The notes: generated by a model not told the origin, from the letters alone. A DNA stretch of 55,639 nucleotides from Oerskovia rustica (GCF_014836555.1 NZ_JACSQQ010000016.1:48706-104344), one strand, 5' to 3'. Shown: positions 34,153 to 42,912, numbered from the stretch's first letter. Made by a program: numbers and translations.

Positions 34153-35325
34153 TCACTTGCGTGTGGTGCCGAAGGTGGTGGTCTGCATGTTTCCTGGGTT
34201 GGCCGATCTACGGTCGGTGTTCGACCTGAGCGCATGAAGGGAAGACTGGGCCGCGTCACCGTTCCCGTACGGGTTCGTGGAGCCCGCCATCCTGTCGTAA
34301 AGCTCTTGACTACTGAGCAACTGGCGAATCTGATGCTCGACGTCTTCTTGGCATGTTCCAATGAGTCGCGTGGTTCCAGCGGCGACGCCTTCGGGCCTTT
34401 CGGTGCTATCGCGAAGGACGAGGACTGGCTTTCCGAGGCTGGGCGCCTCCTCCTGGATGCCTCCTGAGTCTGTGACGATGAGGTAGCTTAATGACATAAG
34501 GCGGGTGAACTGACCGTAGTTCAGCGGTTCGATCGTCGTCACGTTGGCGATGTTGTTCAACGCCGGGAGTAGAGCTTCCCTTACCAGGGGGTTACGGTGC
34601 AGAGGGAGGACGATCTCGACGTCCGGAAACTCAAGCGCGATCTGGGCCAGGGCACGACCGACACCCAGCATCGCAGCCCCCCAGTTCTCCCGGCGATGGG
34701 TCGTGAGGAGCAGGATTCTTCGTCCGCTCGCAGCAAGAGCCTCCAGAGCGGGATCGTCGAAGTGGACCTCCTTCGACGCGGTCATGAGAAGTGCATCGAT
34801 AACTGTGTTCCCCGTGACCACGATCGTCGAGTCGTCCACGCCTTCGGCCAGCAGGTTCGCCCGGGACACCTCCGTCGGCGCCAGGTGGAGCGCGGCGATC
34901 TGGGTCGTGATCCTCCGGTTGGCCTCCTCGGGGAACGGCGACGAGATGTCGCCGCTGCGGAGGCCGGCTTCCAGGTGGATGACGGGGATCTGCCGGTAGA
35001 ACGCGGCGAGTGCGGCAGCCGTCGACGTCGACGTGTCGCCCTGCACGATGACCGCCGCGGGCTCCTCCTTCTCGAGGATCGGGTCCAGCCCCTCGATGAC
35101 GCGCGCGAAGATCTGCGCGAGCGTCTGCCCGTGGCTCATGATGTTCAGGTCGTGGTCCGGGACGATGCCGAACAGCTCGTTGACCTGGTCGAGCATCTCG
35201 CGGTGCTGCCCGGTGACGACGGTGACGCTCTCGAAGTCGTCACTGGCTTCGAGGGCCTTGATGACCGGGGCGACCTTGATGGCCTCCGGCCGGGTCCCGT
35301 AGACGGTCATGATGCGGGGGCGCAC
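34153..35325 (-). CDS. wecB: UDP-N-acetylglucosamine 2-epimerase, non-hydrolysing
   Basis: Predicted 390 residues. Converts UDP-GlcNAc to UDP-ManNAc. Motifs: VYGTRPEAIKVAPVIKAL, VTGQHREMLDQV, VQGDTSTSTAAALAAFY, HLEAGLRSGDISSPFPEEAN, THRRENWG, VTDSGGIQEEAPSLGKPVLV, RDSTERPEG. The last 25 residues (SNTDRRSANPGNMQTTTFGT) extend past the usual end and look unconserved. GTG start with AGGTAGCG upstream, two bases after the stop of the ABC ATPase gene. The first two-thirds have the normal high GC, while composition falls towards its 3' end. It supplies WecC and possibly ManNAc transfer. Confidence 0.95.
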   Translation of the reverse strand: MRPRIMTVYGTRPEAIKVAPVIKALEASDDFESVTVVTGQHREMLDQVNELFGIVPDHDLNIMSHGQTLAQIFARVIEGLDPILEKEEPAAVIVQGDTSTSTAAALAAFYRQIPVIHLEAGLRSGDISSPFPEEANRRITTQIAALHLAPTEVSRANLLAEGVDDSTIVVTGNTVIDALLMTASKEVHFDDPALEALAASGRRILLLTTHRRENWGAAMLGVGRALAQIALEFPDVEIVLPLHRNPLVREALLPALNNIANVTTIEPLNYGQFTRLMSLSYLIVTDSGGIQEEAPSLGKPVLVLRDSTERPEGVAAGTTRLIGTCQEDVEHQIRQLLSSQELYDRMAGSTNPYGNGDAAQSSLHALRSNTDRRSANPGNMQTTTFGTTRK

Positions 35326-35327
35326 CG

Positions 35328-36260
35328 CTACCTGCTCTCTTCTGTGTCTCGGGTGCTCTTCCGCTGCCCTCGGACGTGGCGTGGGGTGTAGAACTTCCCC
35401 GGTGGCTCTTCGATCTTGACGAAGGTGTCCTCGCGCTCTCGGAGCGCTTCTTCGATGATGGTTTTGGCTTCTTCGGGCTTGTCCTTGGCGATCGCCCACG
35501 CCCACTTGCGGTAGCGCAGGGCGACGTCCTCGGCGGGGCCGTCCAGGATGAGGCGACCGTGGTTGAGCCAGATCGCGCGGGTGCACGTCTCCTCGATGGT
35601 CTGTGCGGCGTGGCTCACCAGGAAGACGGTTCCGGCGTTCTCACGGAGCTTCTCCATCCGCACCTCGCTACGCTCCTTGAACGCGGCGTCACCCGTGGCG
35701 AGCGCCTCGTCGATCAGCAGGATGTCCGGGTTCGCCGCCGTCGCGATGGCGAAGCGGAGACGGGACCCCATGCCGGACGAGTACGTCTTCATGGGGAGGT
35801 AGATCGACTTGCCGAGTCCGGCGAGCCGGATGACGTCGGGCACCGCCAGGGCGGTCTCCTCGGGGGAGAGTCCCATGGCGAGGCAGCCGAGCCTGACGTT
35901 CTGCTCACCGGAGAGGTCGGGGACGAGGGCCGCGTTGACGCCGATCAGGACGGGGCTGCTCTCGGCGAGCACCTGGCCGCGTGCAGGCTTCTCGAGCCCG
36001 GCGATGATCCGCAGCAGGGTGCTCTTGCCCGACCCGTTCTGACCGACGATGCCGATCTGCTCACCGGACCGGGCGACGAAGGAGATGCCGGCGAGCGCGC
36101 GGACGATGACCATGGGCTGACGCCCCATCAGCGTCCTTGCCGCGCGGGTCAGCCGGTTGGAGCGCCGCCGCTCGGCCGCGTCCGTCGACGGGACGCGGTA
36201 TCGCACGTGGACGTCCTGGACCGCGACCGTGGCCGTGGCGAACGGGTCAGAGGCGACCAT
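35328..36260 (-). CDS. ABC exporter ATP-binding protein, teichoic acid/O-antigen type
   Basis: Predicted 310 residues. The ABC signature residues are Walker A GQNGSGKST, signature YSSGMGSRLRFA and Walker B ILLIDEALATGD, followed by the LVSHAAQTIEETCTRAIWL switch region. The KTYSSGM and DEALATGD forms are those of TagH/RfbE/Wzt polysaccharide exporters, as is the N-terminal VHVRYRVPS insert before the core domain. No large C-terminal carbohydrate-binding domain is present. Start overlaps the end of the permease gene by 14 bases. It energises export of lipid-linked polymer by the TagG-like permease. Confidence 0.93.
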   Translation of the reverse strand: MVASDPFATATVAVQDVHVRYRVPSTDAAERRRSNRLTRAARTLMGRQPMVIVRALAGISFVARSGEQIGIVGQNGSGKSTLLRIIAGLEKPARGQVLAESSPVLIGVNAALVPDLSGEQNVRLGCLAMGLSPEETALAVPDVIRLAGLGKSIYLPMKTYSSGMGSRLRFAIATAANPDILLIDEALATGDAAFKERSEVRMEKLRENAGTVFLVSHAAQTIEETCTRAIWLNHGRLILDGPAEDVALRYRKWAWAIAKDKPEEAKTIIEEALREREDTFVKIEEPPGKFYTPRHVRGQRKSTRDTEESR

Positions 36261-37188
36261 ACGATTCCTCCCCCTGCCAGAACACCAGGAAGCCCACGAT
36301 CACGGTGCCGAACGCCCACGCACTCAGGGCGAGCCACATCGAGCCGGCCGGGGTCTCGCCATAGAGGAGACAGTCGCGCACCATGTCCAGCACCATGAAC
36401 ATGGGGTTGGCCTCCATGAGCGACAGGACGGTCGGGTGGTCGATGAACCGCTCGTAGGAGAAGAAGACCGCCGAACCGTAGAGCCACAGCCGCATCGCGA
36501 ACGAGATGAGCTGGTTGAGGTCGGGGACCTTGGCGGCTGCGCGCGCGAGCAGCAGTGCGAGCCCGGTGCAGAAGACCACCTGGAGCGCCAGCACCCCAGG
36601 GACCAGCAGCACCCGCCATGTGATGGCCTCGGTCGGCGGCAGGACGAGGAGGATCGCGACCATCGCCCCGAGGACCGGAACCATGTTGAGCATCTCGCGC
36701 AGGATGACGGAGATGGGGAGCGCGGCTCGGGGAAACGCGAACGCACGGATGAGGTTCCGCCCGGCGGTGATGGAGCGGGCACCGCCCGTGACGCAACGCG
36801 TCGTGAAGGCGAAGAGGAAGACCCCGACGATCAGGTAACCCAGGAAGTTCTCGATCCCCCGCGAGGACTTGAGCAGCAGCCCGAAGATCAGGAAGTACGT
36901 GAGCCCGTCCAGAACCGGCTTGAGCACGAGCCACGCCGTGCCGAGCAGTGTCTCCCGGGTACCGCTCGTGACCTTGGCCCGGGCGTCGGCCCACAGGAAG
37001 TGGCGCCGGCCCCAGAGCTGGGAGACGTACTCGCCGAGCGGTGGCCGTGCTCCGACCCGCGTCAGGCGCCCTGCCGAGATGACCTCGATCTTGGTCTCGG
37101 GCCCCTGGAAGAGCATCGCGTAGAGATCCGCGGGGCTGGCCTTCCCCTCCGTCTGCCCGGTCGTCGGGGCCTTCGATGCTGCGGTCAT
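36247..37188 (-). CDS. ABC exporter permease, TagG/Wzm-like
   Basis: Predicted 313 residues with an N-terminal cytoplasmic part of about 85 residues and six membrane helices. WADARAKVTSGTRETLLGTAW and LVLKPVLDGLTYFLIFGLLL fit the ABC2 permeases of teichoic acid and O-antigen export, and EANPMFMVLDMVRDCLLYG is the typical loop before the last helices. ATG at 37188 overlaps the stop of the upstream GT4 gene (ATGA). It forms a complex with the ATPase encoded next and moves the completed lipid-linked chain across the membrane. Confidence 0.92.
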   Translation of the reverse strand: MTAASKAPTTGQTEGKASPADLYAMLFQGPETKIEVISAGRLTRVGARPPLGEYVSQLWGRRHFLWADARAKVTSGTRETLLGTAWLVLKPVLDGLTYFLIFGLLLKSSRGIENFLGYLIVGVFLFAFTTRCVTGGARSITAGRNLIRAFAFPRAALPISVILREMLNMVPVLGAMVAILLVLPPTEAITWRVLLVPGVLALQVVFCTGLALLLARAAAKVPDLNQLISFAMRLWLYGSAVFFSYERFIDHPTVLSLMEANPMFMVLDMVRDCLLYGETPAGSMWLALSAWAFGTVIVGFLVFWQGEESYGRL

Positions 37189-38933
37189 GAGGCGAATCCT
37201 AGGCAACGTCGGTAGATGCTCCGGTATGCGTCCGCGTTCTTCGCCCAGGTGCGCTCGCTCGCGAGTGCTCGACCTCGGGTGACGAGCTCCTCCGCGAGTG
37301 CCGCGTCGTGGTGCAGCGACTCGATCGTGTCGGCCCATGCGTCGACGTCGTCCGGGGCGACGAGGAGGCCGCCACGGGGAGCGTCGAGCACCTCGGCGAG
37401 AGCGGGCAGGTCGCTCGCGACCACGGGCCTGCCGATCGCCATGGCCTCGACGGGCTTGAGCGGCGTGACCAGCCGTGTCACGCGGTCGTCGCGGCGCGGC
37501 ACGAGGAACACGTCGAGCGCCGCCATGTAGAGGGAGGCCTGCTCGTGCGGCACCCGTCCCGGGAGGATCGCGTGCGCGCCCAGCCCCAGCTCGTCGGCGA
37601 GGCGCACGAGCGAGGGCCGGGAGACGCCGTCGCCCACGACGAGCGCGGTCGCGTCGACGCCTCGCTGCCGGAGGAGCGCGACGGCGCGCAGGATCGTGTC
37701 GTGCCCCTCGTACCCGACGAGGCTGCTCACGGTGCCGACGACGAACGCGGCCTCGGGCAGCCCCAGCGCCGCCCGGGCGGCGTCGGGGGCCGGGTGCTCC
37801 GACAGGAGCGAGGACCGCACGGCGTTCGGCACGACCGAGATCCGCTCGGCCGGTACGCCGCGGGAGACGAGCTCGTCGCGCATGGTCGCGCTCAGGGTCA
37901 CGACGGCGTCCGCGGACGTCGCGAGCTCGGTCTCCTTGGCGCGGAGCAACGCCCGGCGCTCGGAGCGCTCCGCGGCCTCGCGGGCCTCGGGCGTCCCGTG
38001 CGAGGCGACCCAGGTCTCCTCGGGCAGGCCGCGCACCTCGTAGACCCACGGGATCCCCAGGCGTCGCGCCGCTGCGCGGGTGACGTCCCCGTTGGTCCCG
38101 GGGGTCGTGGTGTGCAGGAGGTCGGGGGCGAAGTCCTCCGCGGACCGGACGAGCAGGTCGGTCGCGTCCGCGAACCGTCGGGCGGGATCGTTCGGCAGCC
38201 TGGACGGGATCAGTCGTCGGTACGGGATCCCGTCGACGACGTCGACCCCCCGGGCGGTCAACGACCCGATGGTCACCGGGTAGCCGGCCCGGGTGGTGGC
38301 TTCGACCCGCATCCCCGCGTCCCGCTGGGCCGTGAGGACCGCGTGGCTGCGCAGGGTGTACCCGCTCTGGGTGTGCGGCAACGAGTTGGTGAGGTGGTGC
38401 AGCACGGCGAGCGTCGCCGTCGGGCCGGGAGAGGCGGCAGGTCGCTCGCGGGGTGCGACCTCCGCGCGCGGCGCGAGGGCGTCGACCTGACCCAGCAGGC
38501 TCGCGAGGACGCGGCGCTCGGCGCGGCCCGACGCCCGTGCCGCGCGCAGGGCAGCGACGTCGCCCCGCTGCCACAAGGCGCGCAGGTGCGCAGGTCCGGG
38601 GGAGGGGAAAGCGTCCAGAAGGTCGGGACGCCCGACGGCGACGGCCACCTCGCCCCCGATCCGCGACCGCCCGCCGGACGACTCGAGGAGTCGGGTCGAC
38701 TCGTCGGCAGCACCGGCGGAGTCGCCCGCGAGGTAGCGCGAGAGAGCGCGCGGCGCCGACGGGGACGGTGCCAGGCCCAGGGCGCGCACGGCGCCGGCCC
38801 GGACCCGGGCGGGGGAGCGCCGCACGGCCTGGATCAGGAGCCAGACCGGGTCGTCGACGAGCGCGCGCGTCCCGAAGGACAGGGCGAACCGGACGTTGCG
38901 GGTGAGGTCCCGCACGGCGGACGGGCGGCTCAT
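37185..38933 (-). CDS. GT4 glycosyltransferase with N-terminal extension
   Basis: Predicted 582 residues. The first 170 form an Ala/Arg/Leu-rich helical extension (DDPVWLLIQAVRRSPARVRA) of unknown role. From about 175 a GT4 fold begins: LAVLHHLTNSLPHTQSGYTL (glycine-loop region), DLLHTTTPGTNG, ISVVPNAV, VGTVSSLVGYEGHDTILRA, VVGDGVSRPSL, and the donor-binding TPLKPVEAMAIGRPVVAS, where the second Glu of the usual EX7E motif is in EAM. Start ATG overlaps the stop of the upstream glycosyltransferase by four bases. Part of the minus-strand export and assembly operon. Confidence 0.88.
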   Translation of the reverse strand: MSRPSAVRDLTRNVRFALSFGTRALVDDPVWLLIQAVRRSPARVRAGAVRALGLAPSPSAPRALSRYLAGDSAGAADESTRLLESSGGRSRIGGEVAVAVGRPDLLDAFPSPGPAHLRALWQRGDVAALRAARASGRAERRVLASLLGQVDALAPRAEVAPRERPAASPGPTATLAVLHHLTNSLPHTQSGYTLRSHAVLTAQRDAGMRVEATTRAGYPVTIGSLTARGVDVVDGIPYRRLIPSRLPNDPARRFADATDLLVRSAEDFAPDLLHTTTPGTNGDVTRAAARRLGIPWVYEVRGLPEETWVASHGTPEAREAAERSERRALLRAKETELATSADAVVTLSATMRDELVSRGVPAERISVVPNAVRSSLLSEHPAPDAARAALGLPEAAFVVGTVSSLVGYEGHDTILRAVALLRQRGVDATALVVGDGVSRPSLVRLADELGLGAHAILPGRVPHEQASLYMAALDVFLVPRRDDRVTRLVTPLKPVEAMAIGRPVVASDLPALAEVLDAPRGGLLVAPDDVDAWADTIESLHHDAALAEELVTRGRALASERTWAKNADAYRSIYRRCLGFAS

Positions 38934-40234
38934 CGGGCCAGGTCGTCGAGCAGGGCGAGGTACGTCGCGGCGAGGACGTCGTCGTTCGCATGGATCGCGA
39001 CCCACGCGCTGGCGGCACGGCTCGCGACGGGGGCGACCCCGGACTCCGCATAGCCGGCCCAGAGGTTCGCCAGCGCCTCGACGTCCCCGGGTGGCACGAC
39101 GTCCCCCGCCTCGAGCGCGAGGACGAGCTCGGCCGACTCTCCCGCGACGCACGCGGTGACGTGGTGCCCCGAGGCCATGACCTCGTACAGCTTCGAGGGC
39201 ACGGTCCACTGGAAGGGCTCCCAGTCACGGAGCGAGACCACGAGGGTGTCCGCCCACTCGTACAGGGCCTCGATCTCGGTGTGGGGGATCGGCGGCCCGA
39301 CCGTCACCGGCGCTCCCAACGAACGAGCGAGTGCTGCGAGCTGTGCCGCGTCGTTGCCTGCTCCGACGATCCGGACCTCGATCGGCAGCCCGCGCGACTC
39401 GACCACCGCAGCGGCACGCACCGCGACCTCGAGACCCTGTGACCTGCCGAGCGTGCCTGCGTAGACGACGCGGAACGGCCGCGGCTCGAGGTCGGTCCCC
39501 GGCACCACTACGGGACGGCTGACCACGGGGAAGGCCGTGCCGTTGCGCACGACCGCGACGTTGCGGGCACCACGGGAACGGAGGACGTCGGCGAACGTCT
39601 CCGTCGTGGTCACCACCAGGTCCGCGCGCGACTGCAACCGCGTGATGACCCGGTGGGCGAGCGTCGTCGCGAAGGCGCGACCGGGACGGCGCTGGGCGAG
39701 CGAACCGGTCATGATCCCGCTCGGCCGGATGAGGTCGGGCCAGGCGTCGCGCATCTCGACCACCAGGGCCGCGCGGAAGATCCGCGCGAGCGCCCAGGCC
39801 GCGAACATGCTCGGGATCCCGGGCACGGTCCCGATCACGACGGTCGGGCGGTGGGTGCGCCGGCGCAGGCGCCGCAGACCCAGCCCGATCGAGCTGATGG
39901 CGGCCACCAGGTGGTCCGCGGTGCGTGAGACCAGGCCGGTCGTGTGCTCCCGGTAGTGCACCCGGATGATGCGCTCACCGTGCGCGCCGCGGGAGACGGT
40001 CCCCGGGCGCAGCTCGGCGGAGCCCGGAGCGAGGGTGCCCGACGGGTAGTGCGGAGGGGGGGTCAGCACGCTCACGTCGACACCCGCACTGACGAACCGG
40101 GCGACGAGAGCCCCCCAACGGCGCTGCGGCGCACCGGTCTCGGGGGCGTAGTGATGGGTCACCAGGAGGACGTGATGCCCCGACGACGGCTTCCGTCGCG
40201 CGCGGAGCGCTCCCCTCGTGCGGCGGCGGTCCAT
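38930..40234 (-). CDS. GT4 glycosyltransferase (WbuB/WcaI-like)
   Basis: Predicted 434 residues. N-terminal lobe HHVLLVTHHYAPETGAPQRR and DVSVLTPPPHYPSG are typical of WbuB/WcaI-like GT4 enzymes, often acting on ManNAc, GlcNAc or fucose acceptors. Also VVIGTVPGIPSMFAAWALAR, VEMRDAWPDLI, VVYAGTLGRSQGLEVAV, and C-terminal VPSKLYEVMASG. The acidic donor motif is present in YEVMASG. Starts at ATG 40234 or 40270 are possible; the first has AGGGGGAC immediately before it. First gene of the minus-strand operon that continues through the second GT4, TagG, TagH, WecB, TPR-TagF-GT4 and the XcbB-like protein. Confidence 0.88.
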   Translation of the reverse strand: MDRRRTRGALRARRKPSSGHHVLLVTHHYAPETGAPQRRWGALVARFVSAGVDVSVLTPPPHYPSGTLAPGSAELRPGTVSRGAHGERIIRVHYREHTTGLVSRTADHLVAAISSIGLGLRRLRRRTHRPTVVIGTVPGIPSMFAAWALARIFRAALVVEMRDAWPDLIRPSGIMTGSLAQRRPGRAFATTLAHRVITRLQSRADLVVTTTETFADVLRSRGARNVAVVRNGTAFPVVSRPVVVPGTDLEPRPFRVVYAGTLGRSQGLEVAVRAAAVVESRGLPIEVRIVGAGNDAAQLAALARSLGAPVTVGPPIPHTEIEALYEWADTLVVSLRDWEPFQWTVPSKLYEVMASGHHVTACVAGESAELVLALEAGDVVPPGDVEALANLWAGYAESGVAPVASRAASAWVAIHANDDVLAATYLALLDDLAR

Positions 40235-40350
40235 GTCCCCCTGATTTCCCTCGGCAGTGTGGGAGGACATCGGTCGGCACAGCCCGCTCGCCTTCACGTA
40301 TCGGGCGAAATGGCGTACGGAAGTCCCACGTTCTCTCGCTAAACCTCCAC

Positions 40351-40380
40351 ATTCTATCGCTGTGGTGGGTGTCCGAACGA
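40351..40380 (-). promoter_or_regulatory. Probable promoter of minus-strand glycopolymer operon
   Basis: On the minus strand TAGAAT (plus 40351-40356) is preceded at 16 bases by GTTCGG, giving a plausible sigma-70 type promoter for the seven-gene minus operon with a leader of about 110 bases. The 233-bp divergent region (40235-40467) between the GT4 and LCP genes holds nothing else I recognise. Confidence 0.45.
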
Positions 40381-40455
40381 AACACCCGTGCTGCTCAGGG
40401 GGTGAAGAGGTGCGCGAAGGGCGGGATTCCGGGCCCGAGCGATCGCCGGGTACCT

Positions 40456-40467
40456 TAGGATGCAACC
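40456..40467 (+). promoter_or_regulatory. TAGGAT -10 box placing the LCP start codon near +1
   Basis: TAGGAT at 40456-40461 ends six bases before the GTG of the LCP gene and no ribosome site is present, which suggests a leaderless transcript. A -35 element is not evident. Confidence 0.4.
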
Positions 40468-41571
40468 GTGTCTGGCAACGAGCAGCTCCCGGTCGGGACC
40501 GAGTCCACCCCTGATCCGCGCGACGTGAGCCCTGGCCGTCGTCACGTGCGCAAGCGCAAGAACAGGACGAGGACCACCCTCATCGTCCTGGGTGCCCTGG
40601 TCGCCGTGATCTGCCTCGGGGGCTTCGCCGCGGTCGTCGCGTTCCGGCAGAGCCTCGACCAGAACATCGAGAAGCTCGCCGACCCCTTCGCGGACATCAA
40701 GGACCGTCCGGCGCCGGCGCCGACGAACCCCGATGCCTCCAACGAAGCGGTCAACATCCTCGTCCTCGGCTCGGACAGCCGGATCTCGGCGGGCGATCCC
40801 TCGCAGTGGCAGGCCGGTGCCCAGCGCACCGACGCGATCATGCTCGTCCACCTGCCGGCGGACAGGAAGTCGGCACAGGTCGTCTCGTTCCCGCGCGACA
40901 GCTGGGTGCCGATCCCCGGGCACGGCGAGGCCAAGATCAACGCGGCCTTCTCCTACGGCGGGCCGGCCCTCATGATCGAGACCGTCGAGCAGCTCACGGG
41001 TGTGCGGATCGACCACTTCGCACTGACCGACTTCACGTCCTTCACGACGCTCACCGATGCTCTGGGCGGCGTGCTGATCCGCATCCCCGAGGACATCGGT
41101 GACGGGAAGAAGGTCCAGTTCACGGCGGGTGTGCACAACATGTCCGGCGAGGAGGCCCTCGCCTACACGCGCCAGCGCCACGGTCTGGCCAACGGCGACT
41201 TCGGCCGCGCGCAGCGCCAGCAGAACTGGATGCGATCGATCCTCGCGAAGGTCAACAACAACCGTAACGACGTGCCGATGATGACGTCCTTCTTCAAGGC
41301 GTTCAGCGAGTCCGTGGCGGTCGACGAGGGGCTGACCATGGATCGGATCCAGGCCCTCTACATGAGCGCGCGCGGCCTGTCGACCAACGACGTCGTCTTC
41401 CTCACCGCGCCGCACAACGGCACGGGGCGCTCCGCCGACGGGCAGTCGATCGTCGTGCTGAACCGAGAGCTGCTCGACCCGCTCATGGCGTCCTTCGCGA
41501 CCGACACGGCGGCGCCGTTCGTCGAGGAGCACAAGGCAGAGCTCGCGGTGCTCCCACCCACGGTGAAGTGA
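40468..41571 (+). CDS. LCP (LytR-CpsA-Psr) family glycopolymer ligase
   Basis: Predicted 367 residues. A basic cytoplasmic N-terminus (HVRKRKNRTRTT) precedes one membrane helix (LIVLGALVAVICLGGFAAVV), then the extracellular LCP domain: VNILVLGSDSR, QRTDAIMLVHLPADRKSAQV, SFPRDSWVPIPGHGEAKINA, ALTDFTSFTTLTDALGG, GEEALAYTRQRH and the Arg/Asp residues that bind the polyprenyl pyrophosphate. LCP enzymes attach wall teichoic acids, capsules or arabinogalactan to peptidoglycan. It is encoded divergently from the assembly operon, so it most likely performs the final ligation. Its stop overlaps the GTG of the DUF6270 gene. Confidence 0.95.
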   Translation: MSGNEQLPVGTESTPDPRDVSPGRRHVRKRKNRTRTTLIVLGALVAVICLGGFAAVVAFRQSLDQNIEKLADPFADIKDRPAPAPTNPDASNEAVNILVLGSDSRISAGDPSQWQAGAQRTDAIMLVHLPADRKSAQVVSFPRDSWVPIPGHGEAKINAAFSYGGPALMIETVEQLTGVRIDHFALTDFTSFTTLTDALGGVLIRIPEDIGDGKKVQFTAGVHNMSGEEALAYTRQRHGLANGDFGRAQRQQNWMRSILAKVNNNRNDVPMMTSFFKAFSESVAVDEGLTMDRIQALYMSARGLSTNDVVFLTAPHNGTGRSADGQSIVVLNRELLDPLMASFATDTAAPFVEEHKAELAVLPPTVK

Positions 41572-42323
41572 CCGAACACGCGGTACCTTCCGGTGCCGGT
41601 GCTCGTACGGTCCTGATCCACGGCAGCTGTGTCACCCGTGACGCCTTCGCGTTGCCGGGCGAGCCGAGGTTTCGGCTCGCCGACTACTACGCGCGCAGCT
41701 CGCTCGCGAGCGCCTTCGCCGACCACGGCCTGGAGGGGGTCGACACCGCGGTCATCCCGTCGGCCTTCCAGCGGCGCATGGTCGAACGGGATCTGACCAA
41801 GACGTTCTGGCGGGCGATGCCCACGGTGCAGGCGGACGTGATCGTCGTCGACCTCGTCGACGAGCGGTTCGGGATCCTGGTGGACGACCGCGCCGGCGTC
41901 GGGACGCCGTCGGCCGAGCTCCTCCGCGCCGGGGGACTCTCGCCCGAGCTCCACCGCGTCGCCCCCGGGTCCGTCGACTTCCTGATGGCCTGGGAGGCCG
42001 GTCGTCGTCGATTCATGGCCGAGGCACGGGCGGCCGGCCTGGTGGAGCGCATCGTCGTGCACCAGGCGCGCTGGGCCGAGCTGTGTGCCGACGGGACCCG
42101 GTTCGACTACCAGGCGTCGGCCGAGGCGAACCACCTGCTCGAGTACATGTACGGGCGGCTGCGGCTGGACCTTGCGCCGCACCAGTTCGTGCGTGTGCCG
42201 GCGCACCTCGTGGTGGGCGACCCCGACCACAGGTGGGGTCGTTCGCCGGTGCACTACGTCGAGGAGTACTACCGGTCCTTCCTCGACCTGCTCGACCGAG
42301 CGACGGCGTCGCCCCGCCGCTGA
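41568..42323 (+). CDS. DUF6270 family protein
   Basis: Predicted 251 residues, soluble, no signal peptide. The N-terminal VLIHGSCVTRDAFAL and the C-terminal DHRWGRSPVHYVEEYY are the two conserved ends of DUF6270. A nucleophile-like Ser near the first strand and an Asp-x-x-x-x-His-like end resemble the layout of SGNH hydrolases, but this is inference from motif placement only. GTG start overlaps the LCP stop (GTGA), so the two are translationally coupled and the protein probably acts on the same polymer. Reaction unknown. Confidence 0.75.
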   Translation: MTEHAVPSGAGARTVLIHGSCVTRDAFALPGEPRFRLADYYARSSLASAFADHGLEGVDTAVIPSAFQRRMVERDLTKTFWRAMPTVQADVIVVDLVDERFGILVDDRAGVGTPSAELLRAGGLSPELHRVAPGSVDFLMAWEAGRRRFMAEARAAGLVERIVVHQARWAELCADGTRFDYQASAEANHLLEYMYGRLRLDLAPHQFVRVPAHLVVGDPDHRWGRSPVHYVEEYYRSFLDLLDRATASPRR

Positions 42324-42340
42324 GCGACAGGGCGTCGCTC
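42322..42340. terminator. Short hairpin after DUF6270 gene
   Basis: GAGCGAC (42322-42328) and GTCGCTC (42334-42340) form a 7-bp stem with a five-base loop starting inside the DUF6270 stop codon, between convergent genes. Confidence 0.5.
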
Positions 42341-42367
42341 CGGGGCGAGGGGCTGCGGGGCGGTCCG

Positions 42368-42847
42368 TCAGGCTGCGGCGCCGTCGAGCACGACGAGGCC
42401 GTTCCTGAAGGTCATGCCGGCGACGCGGGTGCCGGGGTAGCGGGCCTGGAGGAGGCGCTGGACGTCGAGCGCGATCCTTGCGTCGGGCAGGACGCGCACG
42501 GAGCCGGCGGGCAGCCCCTTGGCGGCGACGACGGCCTCGATCCGGCTCGCGGCGAGCCCGAGGAGCTTGTGTGCGGGCAGGCCGCCTGCGCTCGCCTCCA
42601 CGGAGAAGGTCGCGACGCCGTCGGTCACGTCGATCACGCGGAGCGTCGCGCGGACGGTGGGTGCGAGGCGCGTCGCGAGCTTGAGGGGCGCGGGGAGGCG
42701 CTTGACCTGGCGCGGCTCCGCGACGAGGTCGAGCGCGTCGTCGCGCCCCGAGACGGACGTGATGAACGACGGCAGATTGCGGCCCATGAGGCCGAGGAGG
42801 TGAAGCGTCTCGGCGAGGGTGAGTTCCTGATGCACGGCGCACACCAT
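42368..42847 (-). CDS. Conserved-looking hypothetical protein
   Basis: Predicted 159-residue soluble protein that I do not recognise. It has no signal peptide, membrane helix or obvious metal site. Codon third positions are strongly GC-biased in this frame, which supports real coding. Visible words: LAETLHLLGLMGRNLPSFI, VRATLRVIDVTDGVATFSVE, KLLGLAASRIEAVV, YPGTRVAGMTFRNGLVVLD. The alternating strands in the middle suggest an alpha-beta domain. Start may be ATG 42847 or GTG 42835; neither has a ribosome site. Convergent with DUF6270, divergent from marR. Confidence 0.6.
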   Translation of the reverse strand: MVCAVHQELTLAETLHLLGLMGRNLPSFITSVSGRDDALDLVAEPRQVKRLPAPLKLATRLAPTVRATLRVIDVTDGVATFSVEASAGGLPAHKLLGLAASRIEAVVAAKGLPAGSVRVLPDARIALDVQRLLQARYPGTRVAGMTFRNGLVVLDGAAA

Positions 42848-42912
42848 AGCGGACGTTCGGGACGTCTCGGATCTCCGCCCGGGAGCGTTCTCACCCCACC
42901 CGGACCCTTTCC

